64,000 nucleotides of DNA, taken from Cristatella mucedo. Its lineage: Eukaryota > Bryozoa > Phylactolaemata > Cristatellidae. This document shows positions 37,301-45,399 of this stretch, piece by piece. The stretch is from NCBI GenBank assembly GCA_009760855.2, contig WPIO01000029.1, forward strand, positions 3,252,501 through 3,316,500. The letters run 5' to 3'. The position numbers and the translations under genes are program-made. Each line of letters begins with the position of its first letter. Within the stretch, counting starts at the first letter, position 1. Below the pieces are notes generated by a model, which had not been told where the DNA came from, did not search any database, and saw only the letters and a program-made list of their open reading frames with translations.

Positions 37301-40300
37301 TTACCTGTTGCCTCTGAAGTTGTTGTGGCAGGGTTGTACTCGGCTCGGTCACTCAGCCAACGCTAATTATCAATGCCACAAATGTTCTTTGAGTAGTTTT
37401 GTCGACCGACGGATTTGTTCGAGCACCATCAGTTGACGGTTGGCCATTTCATTGGCAGGTTTCAGGTGCTGCTATTGCTACGGTGTAAATCACGCCAGAA
37501 AGCAGCGGCCCAACGCTCCATTGCTGGAGCTGAAGCCGGCGCTCCGCGAGGCGGACAGCTCGCATGATGAAGAGCTTGACGACGATGAAGGGGCCATCGC
37601 CGGTGCTGCCAACGGCGCATCCGAGTCGGTTGAAGAAGACTTTGGCAACGATGGTGATGGGGAAGGTGTAGTGAGTGAGGACATTGCACACGGTGGTGCT
37701 ACGGATGAGCAGGGTAACGATGAAGCAGGTGAGAGCATGTGTGCACATGTGTACAGGCGCCAGAGCACAATCGCACTCGTGTTGGCGTGCACGTGTTTGC
37801 CAGTTTTCGTCTGTATGGATGCATGCTTGTGTTTTGGTAAATGTGTGCATCAGTTGCTGCTGTTGCTGCGACCACTCCTGTCGCTGGCTCTGTTCTATGC
37901 CACCCATGCCACTGCTAGTGTCTACATCAGGGGCACCCGTTGCTTCTTGCCTTTGTACGTGGCCATGTTAAGGATCGGTCGTTTGGGGGAGGGGCTAGGC
38001 CGTCAAGTCGACTTACACTCGCTGCTGCATCGTGCACCGAGTGCTTCAGCCTCACTCAGAAAGTGAGATGGAGAGAATCGGAGACAGCTCGACTCCTCCT
38101 TGTGCAATCTCGGGCAGAGTAGAGAAATCTCGAGCGCCCCACTGCAAGATGGTCAGCACTGATCCGTGTAGCTGCGCTGATGATGCACTGCTCTGCGTCG
38201 GTATAGAGACTGAGCATGGAGTGCAAGCCCCTGTGCTTTAGGCTTTCCCTTGGTGTTGTTTTTGCGCAATTAATGCATGGAGTCTGGGAGATTTGAGCAC
38301 GAAACCGGTCTCAGTGTCCGTGCAATAATGGTTAGTGGGCATCTTCCTTAGCAGAGCCGGTGCTTTTTTAATCCTAATACAACCGTTAGGACGTCTTTGT
38401 TGTCGGTCTAGTTAGTAGACATCCTTTAAAAAGTGTGCTGCAGCCTCCGACCCTCCCTCGACGGAGCTGCACTCTCATTCGGTAGCTCAACTGATTAGGC
38501 ATGTGCTCCCCCCCCCCGATCGCAGATGGTTTGACTCCGATTGGGAAAGTTAGCCTGGATCTGTCCTCAGAATCTCGACGTAGTAGTTATTTTAAACCGT
38601 GACCGAACTAAGCACAGACCATGTCGAGCAGGTTGTGCTGTGTGCAGGGCATCATTAAAGCAGCTGAAAACTGTTATGCTTTGAATGCAGTGGCAAGTCT
38701 TAAATCTTAACTCTTATTGCTAGCTTACCCTGTAGACAAGATGCCACAATGCAGCCCCTTGTTATATTTGAGACCTCTTTAACAGATGCAGTCCTCCGGG
38801 AGAGCTTAGACCTACTACTGCCTGTAGGCCTTCGCTCTGTCAACGATTGGTCAGCTGCTCCTTGCCTCCCTACTTCCTATAGCTCGGTGCCCCCAGTTCG
38901 TCCTGCCACTTACTCCCTGAATTAGTTCAAAAGTAGGCTGGAAAGCTTGCCTTTTTGTTATCATCTTCAGGGTTGATGGATTTGATCACTGACCTACATT
39001 AATATGACAGTCCCTCCGGTCGTAGTGCATGTACTTTCATTGTCCACTATTGTACACCTCAGTTAATCGTTGTTAGTTTGCCTGGGCTGCATTTTTGTCC
39101 ATTTGGACGAGCTTTGGCCGTTGTACTTCTTCTTAAAGGCAATATGCCTTTTACGATTGTCAAGTGGCCGTGCAACCCACTGGGTTTTGCCGTGCTGTGC
39201 AAGCCCGTATACATCTATTCATTCACTAATGCACAGGCGGACAAGTCGATCAGCTTAAAATGTCGATCTCCTTAGATATCTTTGGTGTACCTCTGATATC
39301 AGCCTATTATCTATGAGTTGACTTTGCTGTGTCGAATGCAGCAGGCCTCGGTAATGGGACTCGGCGAAATTATTTTCTAGCTTCATCGGGGATGTTCCAT
39401 GTGTGTAACAGATAAGAAAATGCTTTTCTTGAAACTATTAGTGACAAGTCTGCCAACCCAAAAGCCTAACAACTCTTGGTGAGCGAGCCTTGCTGCCTCG
39501 TGCCACCATCAGTTGGGCATCGTATGAGATGCCCAAGCTGGTCAGACGTGGCAGTAATAACCTTGGCAGTCAGCAATGGCGAGGCAGGCAGCCATGTGAG
39601 TGTACCCTACTGTCCACCACCAGGCTTGTCACACTGCTTCTCAATGGACTAGTTGTACCAAGGTTTTGAGTGAAGCCGCTTTGTTCGTACTTGCAGAATG
39701 TTCAATACTGGTTCTCTGTGTGCTGTTTAATCGTATCACCCCCAATATGTAACGGCTCGCCGATTTGGCTAAGAAGATTTGACCTATAAATGCAAAAGCC
39801 GTGATAAGTCAACGGTCGTTATGCTGGAGAGATTTTCGTTTTGACAATTTGATTTATGCACATGATCAGTGCCCGAAATTCTACATCTTGTGCAGCAAAG
39901 TAGAATTAGAAGCATGGCTGAAATATGGGAGCAGTCGGTGAATTGGCAGGGGGAGGACATTGACGTTAGCAGTCTCTAGCGAAATGAGCTGCTCATCTGT
40001 TACCCTCAGTCGATTGTGAGCAAGGGGAGGTTGATACTGCTTCAGCAGTTCAATAAGGTACAGAAGTGACAAGCCATGGAGGATCTTCAAGAAGTTCACC
40101 GCCGTAGAAAGATTTTCACATGAGCAGTGTTGCCGCCTCTCTTGTAAGACTGCTAGTTGTCGTTTGGGGTCTGGGTTAAAGACATATTGCTTTGTGTAAT
40201 TGTGTCCTTTTCGAACTAGAAGTGCAGCTTTTGCTGCAAAAGCTTAGCTGCTTCTTTCCGTTTATGCTTCCTATTATAAATCGACGGCAGCATATGGCTT

Positions 40301-40692
40301 TGACTCGGTCCGCACCTGAATTAATGTGGGACGTCGTTGCAGATGAAGCTCTGTTAGAGCAATGTCTGCAACCTTTTGCTCTTTGTCAGTCTGCAGATAT
40401 AGCGCTGTGGGCATGCCACACTGCTGAGGAGTCATGCAAGCGCCAGACTCGATTGAATTGAATGAGCTTGTGGTTCGCTTGCCCTAGCCTTGTTGACCGA
40501 GCTGGTTTGCTTGCTAAGACGGCGGTTATTTTCTTAGCCTTTGGTGCACACTTGACCACACGATAGCAAGCCGACCCGTGGCCATGTAGCTCTTTCCAAT
40601 TCTCAGTGGCAGGAAGGTTTGAATGGTCACCGTCAGCAGCCGTCTGCTTTCCTAACTCGAGACGGATTCCCGTTCTTTTCGCTAGAGCAGAG

Positions 40693-40768
<76 letters not shown>

Positions 40769-41124
40769 TCACTCCGCTGTTTAGTGGAGCTGAACGCCCG
40801 ATTGAGCATCCTAATAAACTGTTCAGTTCAGTTAGTGGTCAGCATGCCAGCATTAACGACAGTGACCACTAGCCTTCGGTGTGTGAGAACACTGCTCTTG
40901 AAGCCCCGATGGGCTTCTAAGGCTGTGTTCATTTTCTTTTCTCTTTGCGTCGGTTCGCACGCGTGGTACTGGTTATGCTAACGAGCTAGCTCCACTTGGC
41001 TGAGTGGCCAGTATCGTGCTTCGACTGTTATCTTGTAGTTGCTTCAGCCGCAGGAAGCGTTGAAGCTCGACTCCCTCAGGTGACCGAGTCAGACGGAAGT
41101 GCAGATGCCTCGACCGTCAACTGA
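22321..41124 (+). CDS. LNPK: Lunapark, ER three-way-junction protein (whole gene, 11 coding exons)
   Basis: Joining eleven exons (22321-22347, 26119-26160, 26422-26612, 28170-28228, 28336-28376, 30790-30876, 33024-33090, 33450-33608, 34545-34724, 37459-37728, 41054-41124) gives 1194 nt, 397 codons plus TGA, with every intron phase matching and GT-AG at every junction. Lunapark proteins stabilise three-way junctions of tubular ER; both termini face the cytosol. Seen here: Met-Gly start (possible N-myristoylation), coiled-coil 10-41, membrane segments about 42-65 and 72-99, second coiled-coil 101-149 (EEVMEKETYKKAKEILEKFD is nearly identical to the vertebrate protein), a Pro-rich linker 160-240, and a zinc finger with C266, C269, C288 and C291 containing SHNGMALKEEFEY. 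An acidic tail follows. Vertebrate proteins are slightly longer (about 430). The LNPARK motif reads VNHARK. Introns hold LINEs, SINEs and a GA microsatellite. Small extra exons in the long introns cannot be excluded. Confidence 0.95.
22949..23077. repeat. 65-bp direct tandem duplication
   Basis: TAGCCTCTTTTGAAACCGCG begins at 22949 and again at 23014; the two 65-bp units differ at about one base. Confidence 0.97.
24310..24625 (+). mobile_element. LINE family B 3' end
   Basis: The last codons of the ORF are decayed (FAFSSHAPKP-like), followed by the 3' UTR with GTGCTGATACAGTGCATG repeats and a TAGAAAGGGATTTAGTTCTC...ATTATTATT tail. Confidence 0.85.
25198..25640 (-). mobile_element. LINE family A 3' fragment
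   Basis: On the minus strand: MNNKLAVPFFHLKTVGRRCF, PRLWNSLPQFLCNDNYS, then the 3' UTR. The terminal repeat is a pentanucleotide (plus strand TGTAA repeated, 25200-25224). Confidence 0.92.
26119..26160 (+). CDS. LNPK: Lunapark exon 2 (RSKSTVEILEDIDK)
   Basis: Acceptor TTGTTGCAG and donor GTCAGA, phase 0 at both ends. The 14 residues match the STVEVLE.IDKEI segment of vertebrate lunapark; the following EI is supplied by exon 3. Confidence 0.9.
26422..26612 (+). CDS. LNPK: Lunapark exon 3 (first membrane segment)
   Basis: Acceptor CTCATAG, donor GTGAGT, leaving two bases of a codon. It encodes EIELRRKLRQHNLHLQRK, the hydrophobic segment YAVGLVLYSAMVYIGVGIFL, and the start of the second membrane segment (FCAIPFLLFPPL). 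Corresponds to residues 24-87. Confidence 0.95.
26675..26850 (+). mobile_element. SINE family 2 in lunapark intron 3
   Basis: tRNA-like head with an A-box-like segment around TAGATAAGGTGG and a perfect B box GGTTCGAATCC (26744-26754), then a body with GTGATAGCCGTAAAGGCTC and a tail ending AGGCTGTTAAATTAGC. It is not a functional tRNA gene. Confidence 0.85.
26851..28169 (+). other. Remainder of lunapark intron 3
   Basis: Unassigned intronic sequence with pyrimidine-rich stretches; no coding exon other than exon 4 downstream. Confidence 0.6.
28170..28228 (+). CDS. LNPK: Lunapark exon 4 (second membrane segment)
   Basis: Acceptor TTGGTTTCAG, donor GTTAGA. One base completes Leu87, then IWMLRKLLHWYFVRRIENN, and one base starts residue 107. 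Matches the vertebrate segment IIWSIRTVIIFFFSKRTERN in position and character. Confidence 0.93.
28336..28376 (+). CDS. LNPK: Lunapark exon 5 (coiled coil)
   Basis: Acceptor CTTTGCAG, donor GTAAGT. Encodes DSALQELKEKKKSL, equivalent to the vertebrate NNEALDDLKSQRKKIL; ends in phase 0. Confidence 0.93.
28430..28466. repeat. Short (AC)n microsatellite in lunapark intron 5
   Basis: An imperfect run of about 37 bases of CA dinucleotide with one CGCG interruption. Confidence 0.9.
28800..29358 (+). mobile_element. LINE family B 3' fragment in lunapark intron 5
   Basis: Reads KVLSLTFRSLH-like residues (LNVLSLTFRSLHYLAPTYLS), then LLPNQARHRTTHSSGSD, followed by the 3' UTR with three CATGNTGACAC/CACTAACCAT units and an ATTATTATTATT tail. 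Confidence 0.9.
29360..30789 (+). other. Lunapark intron 5, 3' part
   Basis: A/T-rich unassigned sequence. No further repeat family or gene recognised. Confidence 0.55.
30790..30876 (+). CDS. LNPK: Lunapark exon 6 (coiled coil, most conserved block)
   Basis: Acceptor CTTTTTAATGTAG, donor GTAGGA, phase 0 at both ends. The 29 residues begin LEEVMEKETYKKAKEILEKF and continue DPEQFKKLE. This is the block from which I recognised the family. Confidence 0.97.
31105..31560 (-). mobile_element. LINE family B 3' fragment, decayed
   Basis: Reversed tail (ATAATAATAACAC, TATAGCACTATAAGAGAAC) and 3' UTR, continuing to a decayed match of the coding end (GCATACGAACTGAAGG compared with GCATACGAACTAAATG near 19330). 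Confidence 0.65.
31561..33023 (+). other. Lunapark intron 6, unassigned part
   Basis: No repeat family or gene recognised apart from exon 7 that follows. Confidence 0.5.
33024..33090 (+). CDS. LNPK: Lunapark exon 7 (linker)
   Basis: Acceptor TTTGCTGCAG, donor GTATAC. Encodes NANIEESAGIPL then STPLRLPPGT and one base of residue 172. PPGT joins exon 8 DLRRR, equivalent to the vertebrate RPGQEIRQR. It is the only acceptor-donor pair I found here that closes the frame. Confidence 0.88.
33450..33608 (+). CDS. LNPK: Lunapark exon 8 (proline/glutamine-rich linker)
   Basis: Acceptor CATTTGCAG, donor GTAAGA, phase 1 in and out. Encodes DLRRRPVGGGG and a Pro/Ser/Gln-rich low-complexity linker ending PMLPPHLQGHP, residues 172-224. 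Confidence 0.9.
34545..34724 (+). CDS. LNPK: Lunapark exon 9 (zinc finger, first half)
   Basis: Acceptor ACGTTTCAG, donor GTAAGT, phase 1. Encodes RSAMDRLVEYLVGDGPNQRY, then ALICNQCLSHNGMALKEEFE and YL. These are the hallmark residues of the lunapark domain. C266 and C269 are the first zinc ligands. Confidence 0.98.
34725..37458 (+). other. Lunapark intron 9
   Basis: Contains a TATG-rich microsatellite (35345-35393), a decayed LINE A 3' fragment on the minus strand (35395-35660: ATTGTGGAAGTGAGTGTCAC, TTTAAGTAAGAGAATGGAGC) and a SINE 1 (36534-36690). Confidence 0.65.
36534..36690 (-). mobile_element. SINE family 1
   Basis: Near-complete reversed copy: tail TTATATAGCGCCCCAAGAGA, B-box region GGGCTCGAGCCCACGACC, then GGTCGGGGCGAGCACCTTA and the 5' end GGGCCAAACCAGC. 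Confidence 0.85.
37459..37728 (+). CDS. LNPK: Lunapark exon 10 (zinc finger, second half, and acidic tail)
   Basis: Acceptor TTCATTGGCAG, donor GTGAGA. FRCCYC supplies C288 and C291, followed by YGVNHARKQRPNAP where vertebrates have FFLNPARKTRPQAP. The remainder is an Asp/Glu/Gly-rich, probably disordered tail typical of the family. Confidence 0.93.
37729..41053 (+). other. Lunapark intron 10
   Basis: Holds a decayed LINE A fragment on the minus strand (39885-40110) and a (GA)n microsatellite (40695-40765). The rest is unassigned. Confidence 0.55.
40695..40765. repeat. (GA)n microsatellite
   Basis: Pure run of about 71 bases of GA. Confidence 0.98.
41054..41124 (+). CDS. LNPK: Lunapark exon 11 (C-terminus and stop)
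   Basis: Acceptor TTCAGCCGCAG. In the required phase it reads GSVEARLPQVTESDG then SADASTVN and TGA. The sequence is low complexity, so the assignment rests on the phase, the acceptor and the expected short acidic end. An additional small exon in the 3.3 kb intron is possible. Confidence 0.75.
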
Positions 41125-41809
41125 TTGGGAGCCTGCTACTTCATCTGTACCACCCTCGTCAAAAAATCCTCGTGAAAGTACCCACCGATGTGCTCACCCT
41201 AGAGCTGCGTATCTCTCCTCGATATGCCAGTGACTGGTATTCGGTGCAATAGGTCGTGGAGCTGTCCCTGGGTCTCTTTTGCTATTCCCGTGGCCGTAAT
41301 AATTTATTGCTTTATGGAATACAAGTCTTGCTCAGTTTTTCTTTGGTTTTCTCTTGTGTTGCATTGACCATACGTACCTCTGGTGACTGCCGAGTAGATA
41401 GCGTCGTGATCATGATGTCGATGATGTGCACACGAAGCCTGCTAAAGATTGCCCCCCCCCCTGTCTGTGACCCCTATTCACAGCCATACCGATTCCGAGT
41501 ACTGGTGCTAATTATTTCCACTCTGTTCCGTAATATGCTCTGATACCTCTACGCAATTGTTTAATAATACTAACATGTGTTGGTGCTGCTGTCTGCAAAA
41601 GGTATTGCTGTTGCATGTGGGAGAAAAATCGGCCTCGATTGGGATTCCCTTCGAGGAAGTCGTGTTAAGGTAAGAAGAGAAAACGTTTTTTTGCCGAACA
41701 CAGCCTGCTGAACCAGCAGTGTAGACCACTGTAGAGGAATGCTCGTGTTGAGCATTACTGACGCACTCTGACCTCTTATTGCATTGGATGTGGCATTTAT
41801 GTGAAGTCG
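41125..41809 (+). other. Lunapark 3' UTR and downstream sequence
   Basis: No AATAAA is present in this stretch; AATAATTTATTG (near 41298) and AATACA (near 41318) are weak alternatives. A C9-C10 run lies near 41451. Confidence 0.35.
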
Positions 41810-43012
41810 GACCTCAGTGTGTTCGATCCGCAGTCAGGTCTCGTCCACCAGACCAGTCACATGTCGAATTCCGCAAGGGTCCGTTTGCTGTTTGCGTTCT
41901 CGATTTATACTCAAATCTCTGGGGAAAGTGATTCGGGCCCATGGAATAGGCTTTTTATGAAAAATTTTATGATGAAGATACTCAGCTGTATTTGTAATTT
42001 AAACAGTCGGAATCTGCTGCAACGACTGATAAACTGAGTGCTTGCCTTGCAGACATTCGATCCTGAATGTAGACAAATTTTCCCTAAACTAAACGACGAT
42101 TAAACTGAACTGCTTCTCATAGGACATCCCCAGCGTGTGGCTTCACTAAAAACTGCTAATTTGCTAAGGCTTACTAGAAGGCTAATAGGTGATGCTGTTG
42201 TGAGATCATCACCGTGTGCTTGGAATTTAAGTGTCGTCTTCGACAGCTGCCTACATTTTGAGAGCAACGTTAAGAAGACTGCTTCCACTTCTAGCCATCA
42301 CGCCTGATCTCTATCTAAGATTAGGAGCTGTCTTCCACGGTGGCTTGCAAAAAATTTAAGTAGTTCCTTGGTTCTGTATCGGCTAGATTATTGTAATTTC
42401 CTTTCGGTTGGGCTACCGAAAAAGCCATTAGGCCAGTGCAGCTGGCAATGAATATGGCTGCAAGGCTAGTTCACAAATGCCAGAGGTTTAACCTCGTCTC
42501 TTCTTTGCTGAAAGAGCTAGGATGGCTGCCGGTTGATTAACGGATACAGAGCGAAGTTTCTCGCTTACAAGGCCCGCCACGGCTTGACTCCTTCATACGT
42601 AGCTGAAAAACCACCGGTTTTAGTCATCTCGCATACTTAGGTCCTGTATGGACAATAAATTAGCTGTTCTATTCCTCTACTTAAAGACCGTTGGCGACAA
42701 AGCTGTTGCTCTGCAGGTCCTAGACTGTGGAACTCGCTTCCACAATTCTTACGCAATGACAGCTACTCTCAAGCTGCCGACAATGGCTCATCCTTTTCGG
42801 AGGTCCTGAGCTGCTACTTCCATGCTACTCACTAACTCAACTGCTCTCCCGACTCTGCTATGCTTCCCACTTTCTTTTTTTTGCGTGAGATGAAGTCTGT
42901 TGGCTACCGAATGCTTACCGGAATTAGGCTTTGAGTGCACTATACAAAACTCTCTTCCGTAATACTCACTTAGTGTCGGTGATTTTGTAGAGTTACAGAG
43001 ATACACTACATC
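41810..43012 (+). mobile_element. LINE family A, decayed copy
   Basis: Matches the family from the region before the YADD box through the 3' UTR, with many indels: GGACATCCCCAGCGTGTGGC, GAGCTAGGATGGCTGCCGG and GACAATAAATTAGCTG are at the same places as in the better copies. No frame is intact. Confidence 0.9.
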
Positions 43013-43171
43013 ATCAAACTGGCAGTGATTTTTGGGATGTATTCCAGTCGGAGCTCGTGATTTGTCATCACACCACACACGGCCTGCGGGACTCAGAATG
43101 CCTGTGGTCAGCGGAATTAAAGTAAAGATCAGCTGATTCAATAGCCTCGCTACTAAAGGGGCAGAAAAGTC

Positions 43172-43320
43172 TGAGCTGGTTTGGCCCAGTGGTTGTGCTC
43201 GCCCTGACCAAGATTTGGCAGAGGTCGTGGCTCGAGCCCCATGGCACATGTGAAACGCGTGAATAGAGATTAAGTTCTCTTAGGGCGCTATACAGATGAA
43301 TTATTTATTTATTTATTTTG
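43172..43320 (+). mobile_element. SINE family 1, best plus-strand copy
   Basis: tRNA-derived head: A-box-like TGGCCCAGTGG, GTGCTCGCCCTGACCAAG, B-box-like GGCTCGAGCCC (43229-43239). Then AATAGAGATTAAGTTCTC, GGGCGCTATACAGATG and an (ATTT)n tail. The 3' third is the LINE family B 3' end. Confidence 0.85.
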
Positions 43321-43334
43321 GCAACTTATAGGGA

Positions 43335-43800
43335 ATATTCAGCAAGCAGTAAGGCGCTACCTGCTGCAGAACTCAAGTCCACGGCCTACGTCATGAAGTG
43401 CAAGTACCTCACTCAGCTCTGGGCTAAAGACCTAGCGACAACAAGCGCATGTTATCGATCTGATCGATCTGCCTGGAAGACAGCTCACTTGTTTGTCCAA
43501 TGGGAATTTCTTAAACTAGACACAAAATATACAGAAACCGAACTTAAAAAGGTCAAGTTGAAGCTGCTGTCAGCACTTGAGGACGTTTATAACGGACCGT
43601 CCTCTGTGCAGACATAACCTCTCTCTAGGGTAAGTTGCAATGCAGAGCATGGAGTAAAAAGCTAGGTAAAGGTTAAGGTTAGCTGATTTAACCACGTTAT
43701 TGATATATAGCGGCAGACGAGCTTAAAGAGCCATCACTCACTTCAGTGGGCAATAAAGAATTACTCGTTTCGGGAATCGAGCGATTGCACCATCATTGCC
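43335..43800 (-). mobile_element. Decayed SINE copies
   Basis: 43355-43440 resembles a reversed tRNA-like head (AACTCAAGTCCACGGCC, GCAAGTACCTCACTCAGC). 43680-43800 resembles SINE 2 reversed (GCTGATTTAACCACG, GCGGCAGACGAGCTTAAAGA, GGGCAATAAAGAATTACTCG). The 99-codon open frame at 43318-43617 crosses the first one and has no recognisable domain, so I do not call it a gene. Confidence 0.5.
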
Positions 43801-45399
43801 GTGATATGTTAGCGCTTTACTATCGGGCTTAGACCCGGCGGTTTCTGAACACATTAGCCAGTGAACAAGTGCACGAACGTCTCTTTAGTCGTTGTCATTC
43901 AAGAAGCACTTGATCTAAAAGCTCCTCTACTTAGGAGCTTGATGCTTAGCTAATCGTCTACCTGATTCTTCATTGCTCAGCCGTTTGCATCCAGGATCGT
44001 CCTACAACGGCACTAGTATCACGCTAAAATTTGGCAGGAAAGACGTAAGTGTACCCTAACTCGATGGATACCCTGCTTCCGGTTTGGATAGCTACCAGCA
44101 ACCTAAAGTACAGGACACGGTAGCCGAGCTCCACTCGGTATTCTCCACTGGGACCAAAACTGTATGACCCAGGTTTTTGGATAATTTAGTAAACGAGCCC
44201 GATTTGATCACGGCAAACACATTCGATCCCGATCATGCTGTTTAGGCGACCTCATTGCACAAAATGTGCAGGCTCACGAGTTTATTAGCACGATCATTAA
44301 TCATATGTCGAACACCAGTTTTTTAACTTGAGCAATTTCAAGAGTTTAACAGTTATTACGTCAAAAGCAAATCAGCGCCTATATCAAGATAGGTTTGTTG
44401 GTTAGTCCGTGATTCACTGACATGACTTTTACATAATAAAAATAATATAATCTATTTTTATTCTAACGTCTTCCTAAATCTTTCTTACGGTCTAGGCATT
44501 TAATATTAAAGACTTTGCGATATATTTATAGAACTACCATGACGGGACAGCAATGACGAGCGTAGGTCCAAAAGAGGGAGTAATTTTGCCCCTTTCCATT
44601 TGTAGCCACAACATGCACCATCATAGGTGAAATCGAATATGCCTTGTTGCGCCTGCATTTGGTAAGCGATGGGCATGCATAGATGGAATCTGTCCGCGGC
44701 TCTTCATGGGTGCGCTTACTGCAAAGTTAACACAAAATGAGATGGTCAACACGTCTGTACGTTCCGTAGTCGTAACTCAATGCTGATTCGCTATCCGAAG
44801 TTGAAAAATAAATTTTATAAAATTATTTACATTTTTGTTTTATAGAAAATCACAAAATAGAAGTTTGAATTGCGTTTTCACTTACCCTCTTATACAGATT
44901 TTGCTCCATTGACTAACAATTCTTAAGCTCGGCAATCAATGGGACTGTCTCACCAGTTAGGTCAGCGGACACTCAGACCCGCCTTTCAAGGAGAAGTTAG
45001 ATTTGACCCTGTCCTTTTCCCGAATGCAAGTTATAAGGCTGATAAAGGCGTTAGTTCAGGTTACTGCCTCAACTTCAATATCCCGTATTCTGACTGAGCA
45101 TTGGATTAACTTTTCATTGATTCATGGGCTCGCTAAAGTAAAGAACATTTTTTTTTTATTAGATCACTTTTACAGATACTCCGAAGTCTCTAACAAACGG
45201 TAGCCCAGACAACAAGCACAGCATGCTTGTGCGAGTGCAGCCTGAGATCTCAACCCGTAGCCGTAGGCTGCAAGGTGCTCGCACTCGTGGAAACGCGACC
45301 TACAAGTGGGTGGAGGTCTGCCGTCGAGAACGCTCCCCTGAACTTAACCCCACCCACCCCGCCAGAAGCCCAGTTGCCTCCTTCGAGCTACCGCCAACC
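43801..45399. other. Intergenic, nothing recognised
   Basis: A/T-rich unassigned sequence between the SINE cluster and the satellite array. Confidence 0.45.

Noticed and set aside
38729-38760. mir-10-like sequence (TACCCTGTAGA) near a Hox-type gene
   Set aside because: Only 11 bases match the mature miR-10 start; the following bases differ and no complementary arm is found nearby to form a hairpin.
43318-43617. A 99-codon plus-strand gene
   Set aside because: Its first part overlaps a reversed tRNA-like SINE head and no domain or splice signal supports it.
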